DNA from: Phoronis ovalis
Lineage: Eukaryota > Phoronida > Phoronidae
Assembly (NCBI GenBank): GCA_028565635.1
Contig: JAOXYB010044082.1
Coordinates: 1-12,566, forward strand
DNA length: 12,566 bases
Reading direction: 5' to 3'
Position 1 is the first letter of the stretch; each line of letters opens with the position of its first letter. The position numbers were made by a program, and so were the translations under genes. A model generated the notes under the pieces. It was not told the DNA's origin. It did not search any database and worked only from the letters and a program-made list of their open reading frames with translations. This document shows, piece after piece, positions 8,259 to 12,566 of the stretch.

Positions 8259-9690
8259 ACGCCCATGTCACGATTTAGGTTGTTTTCATGGAATGAACAA
8301 GGAAATAATTATACCTGATCTTCTAGGTAAGCGTTTACAAAAACTTTTTCCTAGGTAAATACAATTAAAAAAACATTTGGTATAAACGAACCTGGATTTG
8401 TTTTGAAATAAAATTACATAAAAACTACATTTACATACCTGAATGTTTTCTTAAATAGTTTTGAAATATACAATAAGAATTAAAAAGAACTTAAAATTGG
8501 CATAAATACATATCTTTGGTCAAGGTACTTGACGCAAGGTCTGAGTTTGCTTAGTTGTTTTTCATAAGTTTGATATTATATTAAAGGATAGGTACTGCAC
8601 AAAGCATGTATTAGTGCCTGATATGTCTTCTCAAATTGAGTTTATATTTCAGAAATGATTGCTGGGACATGCAGATGAATCAGACAAATATCCAAGAATA
8701 AATTTTAATTTAATAAGTTTATAATAATTTTCATATCAAATAATATGTTTTTAAATATAAAATTAATACAGATTAAGTTTTCTATGCTCATGAATTTATC
8801 CAACCCAAACAAGGAAAGATCAAACGAAGGTATTTCTCGGGTGCTTCTTTTTACGGCGGTTCTGCTCAACCTATTACGATATCACACTATTGCGACGCCC
8901 CTAATTCCAAGAAAATCTCATTTAAAGATAACCAATATATATTTTTATTATCAGAAAAGCCACTGACCGTTAAATGCCGCCAATTACTGAGATGGACGAA
9001 TGTAATTAGTCTTTGATCGACTTCAAAAACAAGAGCACTGATTTAATCCAGGTGTTTGGACAATTTATTTTCATATGTTAACTGGTTGCGGATGGCCCAA
9101 GTACACCATAGCACGAGGCTTTGTTGACACTACAAACGAATATAGTACTGGGATATTGATACACGTATTTTTTCTCTTTTTTTAAGGGGGGCGTTATAAT
9201 TTTGGGTGTTTTGTAATGTCAACATGTTTTACTTTCTGACTACAGCAATAAATTTCAGAGATCATTACAATTTTAAAAATCGGAATTTGAATAGTGCGAT
9301 TCATGGGTCGATTTTGTTCTAACGCGATTTTCTCAAAATCACTGTGGACAAGACTGCACGAAAAATTAACTGGTAGTGAGTGTATGAAAGAGTGTACGCT
9401 CATACTATGAAGAGATACTAGTTCCGCGAATGTTGCTCTATTTGATATGTGCATGAACGTTACATCAACGTTGTTCTATTGAGTTGGATGGGGAATCTAA
9501 TGGTATACTTAAGACCGGATCAAAGCCTCTATCTATAGCTCCTCTTTGTTTCATAATGCTTGAAATGTTCCAACATATTGAAAACAGCATGGTGACCTAA
9601 TATGAAATAGTACATTTTGAATTTTTGCAACGAAAAAATGCAACGAAAAAACTATTGAACGACAAAATGCAATTTAACAATGAAAAACAG
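8259..9690. other. Intergenic DNA, no gene recognised
   Basis: About 1.4 kb between the duplicated block and the MITE at 9693. Open frames at 8745-8966 (plus) and 9194-9454 (minus) show no recognisable motif and no splice context. The stretch 8815-8920 is somewhat richer in G and C and could be a repeat fragment. A tiny exon-like stretch at 8315-8350 is treated as a finding only. Confidence 0.5.
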
Positions 9691-9692
9691 TA

Positions 9693-10007
9693 TTCTCACC
9701 AGACGTCGCTGCACAGTGTTACATGGGATTTTGACATGATAGGTACTGCCGCCATATGCATACGAATTACTGACCAGCAGTGTTCAGGTAGAGAATCCGT
9801 TATTATCCAATTACGGCTAATTACCCAAGATGCAGCGCAACTTAGAAGGGGACCCCCTAAAACTTGTCTGGTACGTGCGTCAGGTACAACTTCATTGTAA
9901 ACAGCATACCCATAACAACCATGTACACGTATCTTTTGAAATGATCCCTTTTACATCAGGTTCTTCCAGCTATCCGCTTAGCTGCGTGCAGCGACATCTG
10001 GCAAGAA
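9693..10007. mobile_element. Candidate MITE, 315 bp, 22-bp TIRs and TA flanks
   Basis: The left end (9693-9714) begins TTCTCACCAGACGTCGCTGC; the right end (9986-10007), reverse-complemented, begins TTCTTGCCAGATGTCGCTGC. They match at 19 of 22 positions. Both ends are flanked by TA (9691-9692 and 10008-10009), the target duplication of Tc1/mariner-type elements. The interior is clearly more GC-rich than its surroundings and encodes no transposase. The overlapping plus-strand frames at 9625-9900 and 9830-10090 are explained by this element and not by a gene. Confidence 0.7.
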
Positions 10008-10253
10008 TAATGTTTTTCAATTTTCAATTGTCCCCAGTAGCTTTAGCATTTTCTGGTGAGAAACTGTATTTTTGCAAAAATTCGAAATGAACTATTTCCT
10101 ATTAGATCAGCATCCCATTTTCTATTTGTTGTATGTGATTTAGTGTACATTTCATTTTTTCCTAAAGTTATCAGAAAAATTCGATTCTTTAAACATTATG
10201 AAACAAAGAGTAGGATGCAAAATCTACTCATAACACTAGTACTATAGTCATGC

Positions 10254-10305
10254 ATTATTCTTATAGTCGGTAATAAACTTGCACCGACCTATCTTATAGA
10301 ATAAT
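10254..10305. repeat. Imperfect hairpin downstream of the monooxygenase gene
   Basis: ATTATTCTTATAGTCGGT (from 10254) and ACCGACCTATCTTATAGAAT... (from 10283) are imperfect inverse copies. They share ATTATTC/GAATAAT and TCGGT/ACCGA, with a 5-base bulge in the right arm and an 11-base loop. It lies about 70-125 bases past the stop codon of the monooxygenase, so it could be in its 3' UTR, or be a small MITE end pair. Confidence 0.45.
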
Positions 10306-10377
10306 CTCCTCGGTAAATCCTTCATCTTCATAAAATTCCATTTTTCGGTTATTTACTTGAAATTTAATAGACGTGTC

Positions 10378-10548
10378 TTAAAAATTGATATGACTCACTA
10401 AAATGTTCAGACAAATGACGAGAAAAACGAAGTGTATCTTGAAATAAGTTGCGCTTTCTCCTCCGCTTTTGGAACCTAAAGTTTTGAATTCGAATTTGTT
10501 ACACTTTCTTGCGGGTGTTATGAACTTCGTCGAGATGTTAACTGGCAT
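10378..10548 (-). CDS. Monooxygenase last exon: Cys loop and hydrophobic tail
   Basis: After CATATTTTGCAG (AG at 10550-10549) the phase-0 frame reads MPVNISTKFITPARKC, then a polar linker (KTLGSKSGGESATY), then the hydrophobic stretch HFVFLVICLNILV, and stops with TAA at 10378-10380 after SHINF. NIS is a possible glycosylation site. A hydrophobic end after a small-residue-rich linker suggests a GPI-attachment signal or a single C-terminal membrane anchor; MOXD-type enzymes are known to be membrane-bound. An ATTAAA lies about 10 bases past the stop; no AATAAA is present on this strand down to 9600. It is the least conserved exon, accepted on phase, splice signals and the cysteine. Confidence 0.7.
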   Translation of the reverse strand: MPVNISTKFITPARKCNKFEFKTLGSKSGGESATYFKIHFVFLVICLNILVSHINF

Positions 10549-12296
10549 CTGCAAAATATGAAAATTACCTTAGTTTCATATATGAATCAGGAATATATAA
10601 ACTGCAGTTTGCACCATGATGTATATTAAAAAAAATTGCGATAAGTTTACTAAACAAAATAAAAGCACTATCCAAACAGTACTAAAATACTAACGAGATA
10701 ACGAGACAGACATCTAATATACATGTAAATAGATAAATTTCACAAGTAAAATAAAAACTCATCACGTCAGCAATCAAACTGATTTGCTGTATAAAATTCT
10801 TATTCAAATCGCTTATAACGTTTTTATGCCAAAAATGGGATATTGAGAACGAGCTTGAATTACCTTGCTTTCATTTTTGGCATATGTATTTGGATAATAT
10901 TGCGAAATGTTTTGTGTTTATACATATGCCCAAATAATAGATGTGTCAAAAGATCAGTAGAAGATTCATTATGTTCAATCCGGCGTCACTGGAACTGATA
11001 CAATGCAATCGATTGTATTCTCTCATCACCAACGATGTATACTGGGCAGGCTGGTACTACATATGATTATAAGGACAGAGACTATTTTTTTCATGAATAA
11101 CCTAACCTTGATTTGGCCACATGGTACTGCTGTATAAGGAGCATTCAACTGAATATCTTCCAGTATTTTCAAGTTTCGAGGTAAAGACCAATCAATCGTT
11201 TCCACTGCTTCTCTCCAGGGCATTTTAGAATATTTCTGCGGGTGAGTAATGACAGCGCCCACGTCTTCAGTTGATCTAAAATGAGCCAGTACAATATCGA
11301 AACCTTTGCTAAAGCTAACGACAGCGATCGTAAGTCGGCATTGATAGTGGCACGACATACGATATGCCCCAATTAACTTGCCTGCAGTTGGTTCACGGAG
11401 CTGGGCATTGCACAATGTCTTTCGGCAATGCTACTATCATCGACAATGTAACGACAATGTAAGTTTCGGAAAATAATATTGTTTATATAAGGTTAGACCC
11501 TTTACCTAAAAAGAACAGGGATTGAACATAACCTAGCTATTTCTTTATTGAGCGTGACTGTTTAGTGAAATTACGAATCGGCCTACTCACTGATTGTATA
11601 TCACGTCATTGCCCAATACTTTTAATGCTACCGAAGCATCATATGTGCTAAGGCATCTGGGCGCAACAGTGATCATCTTTGGATAATACTCAAAGAATGC
11701 TATACACATTTCATCGGTCGTTCCTCTGCCTCCCTGTAAAATGTAACATAATCTGGATATGCACTACATGTAATGATGAATTTTGAGATATGATAACAAG
11801 CTGTTAAGCTTATGTAATATAGGAGCTTTTGAGACTTTTTGTGGATGGTGTTATTGTTATTTTTTAACGAATTGTGACATAACAAATTTGATAAACTATA
11901 ATTTTGTCTTATTACGTTTTTTTTTCCAAAGTGACTTATTTCCACTCAAATTGACTAAACTGATGTTAATGAATTATCATTCTTTAACTGTGTAACTTAT
12001 GTGTAGTCAAATATTTAAAAATACAATTGTTTTATAATCCAAACACCCTATTTTATATATTTCTATTTTTACTACTAAAAAGGGCCTAGGGTTAATTTAT
12101 TGATATTAGCGTAATACATGTAAATGAAGCAATAAGAGAAATGTTCAACTAGAAATATATTTCAACCTAACAACTGACTTACGCACTGACAAATTAATAA
12201 TTCCAAATTAGTTTGACCGAGTTATATCATACTTACGAACGTCATGTTCGTTCTCCCCCTGGAGTCCATGTAACAATCTGTTATCAGGATATCTCC
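10378..12296 (-). CDS. DBH-like monooxygenase (copper type II, ascorbate-dependent), 3' part
   Basis: The last four exons are 12237-12296, 11591-11733, 11107-11275 and 10378-10548; 543 bp, 180 residues plus a stop. The family uses two copper sites and ascorbate to hydroxylate aliphatic C-H bonds in the secretory pathway (dopamine beta-hydroxylase, MOXD, and the PHM domain of the peptide-amidating enzyme). The window covers the C-terminal catalytic half. GDILITDC (Cys8), GG..TTDEMC (Met29, Cys30) and FFEYYP follow the family pattern. By homology Met29 is the methionine ligand of one copper and Cys8-Cys30 a conserved disulfide. The tail ends in a hydrophobic segment. The copper-binding histidines and the N-terminus lie beyond the right edge. 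Dopamine beta-hydroxylase proper is less likely than a MOXD-type paralogue, but I cannot settle it. Confidence 0.85.
10549..11106 (-). other. Last intron of the monooxygenase gene
   Basis: A 558-bp phase-0 AT-rich intron. No further exon could be supported in it. Confidence 0.65.
11107..11275 (-). CDS. Monooxygenase exon, C-terminal region
   Basis: This 169-bp exon takes one base to finish Gln68, then encodes STEDVGAVITHPQKYSKMPW, followed by REAVETIDWS, and ends APYTAVPCGQIK. The acceptor is CTCATTTTAG (AG at 11277-11276); the donor is AAG|GTTAGG (GT at 11106-11105), phase 0. The frame stays open upstream to 11415, but a split Gln codon matching the previous exon's CA supports this shorter start. 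The family's P-W...F......L pattern and PCG cysteine are recognisable though diverged. Confidence 0.82.
11276..11590 (-). other. Monooxygenase intron (315 bp)
   Basis: A short phase-2 intron between the DEMC exon and the C-terminal exon. Part of it is open in the downstream exon's frame, but it contains no family motif. Confidence 0.7.
11591..11733 (-). CDS. Monooxygenase exon with the DEMC copper-ligand motif
   Basis: A 143-bp exon in phase 0 encodes GGRGTTDEMCIAFFEYYPKM and then ITVAPRCLSTYDASVALKV up to NDVIYN plus two bases (CA). The acceptor is ATTTTACAG (AG at 11735-11734); the donor is CA|GTGAGT (GT at 11590-11589). The Met of DEMC is the copper ligand known from peptidylglycine monooxygenase; the Cys after it pairs with the Cys of the previous exon. 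The PRC cysteine sits where DBH has its L-C-K. Confidence 0.9.
11734..12236 (-). other. Monooxygenase intron (503 bp)
   Basis: A phase-0 intron separating the GDILITDC and DEMC exons. AT-rich; the ORFs on both strands at 11700-11995 are chance frames. Confidence 0.7.
12237..12296 (-). CDS. Monooxygenase exon with GDxLIT-C strand
   Basis: A 60-bp phase 0-0 exon encodes GDILITDCYMDSRGRTNMTF. The acceptor is CTCAAACTCAG (AG at 12298-12297); the donor is TTC|GTAAGT (GT at 12236-12235), a perfect consensus. The family pattern here is P-G-D-x-L-I-T-x-C-x-Y-x-[ST]-x-x-R-x-[NT], directly before GG.x.T.DEMC, which the next exon supplies. NMT is a possible N-glycosylation site. Confidence 0.85.
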
Positions 12297-12566
12297 CTGA
12301 GTTTGAGAGAAAAGTATATAGGCAAGTGAACCAAGATTATAATTCAACAGATATTAAGCAATCATGAGGATGGTTCATTCTTGTGAGGCATCAACAAGTT
12401 GAAAATTATATATAAGTTCCCGATGACGTTAAAACGTGATTCGTTATAATTACATTATCAAGCTGTATTTTATAATTAACCAATTTTATAGTGGATAAAC
12501 ATCTGAAAGATACTGCCATGACATATAAAATAGATCGAAACATCATGACTGGACTAAAACATATAT
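12297..12566 (-). other. Start of a further monooxygenase intron
   Basis: No upstream exon is visible before the right edge. The previous exon must end in phase 0 beyond 12566. Confidence 0.55.

Noticed and set aside
8745-8966. Plus-strand 73-codon frame.
   Set aside because: No recognisable motif, AT-driven start, no splice or promoter context.
9625-10090. Two overlapping plus-strand frames with relatively GC-rich codons.
   Set aside because: Both overlap the 315-bp element with terminal inverted repeats; the composition comes from the MITE and no protein motif is visible.

Overview
The window looks like nuclear DNA of an animal, most likely a bivalve mollusc. It is strongly A+T-rich, its genes are split into short exons by long introns, the motif TACATG/CATGTA recurs throughout, and it carries decayed retrotransposon and MITE-like sequence. 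The phylum is inferred from composition and gene types, not proven. There are no prokaryotic operons, CRISPR arrays, tRNAs or rRNAs that I can see. Nearly all single long ORFs here are shadows; the real genes appear only as spliced exons on the minus strand.

Gene 1 (minus strand, 5899 to 115) is reconstructed as six exons: 5839-5899, 4842-4943, 2669-2788, 1128-1256, 339-635 and 115-242. All five junctions are phase 1, so every internal exon is a symmetric 1-1 module. The parts sum to 837 bp, or 278 residues plus a stop. The product is a secreted protein: a signal peptide, then about 117 Cys-free, very acidic residues carrying a recurring E-R-L-like motif, a Lys-Arg pair, one WSC domain with all eight cysteines, and a short acidic tail. 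A TATA box and a perfect initiator lie 30 bp apart just upstream of the ATG. A decayed second WSC exon (757-920) lies between exons 4 and 5. I cannot assign a function beyond a secreted WSC protein, possibly made as a pro-protein.

Gene 2 (minus strand, 12296 to 10378, 5' end outside the window) is the last four exons of a copper type II, ascorbate-dependent monooxygenase of the DBH-like (MOXD) type. It includes the GG..TTDEMC copper-ligand and disulfide motif, and it ends in a hydrophobic tail suggesting a membrane or GPI anchor. Splice phases agree at every junction.

Intron 2 of gene 1 holds a broken non-LTR retrotransposon 3' end (plus strand, 3161-4200) and a TIR element flanked by TTAA-like sites (4413-4769). 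The 4.4 kb between the two genes holds a direct duplication (6483-7266 and 7272-8258, about 97% identical by eye). Its copies differ mainly in a 52-bp tandem repeat, one unit against five, just upstream of the gene 1 promoter. The same interval holds a 315-bp MITE with 22-bp TIRs and TA flanks (9693-10007). The remaining stretches are introns or intergenic DNA in which I see nothing identifiable.
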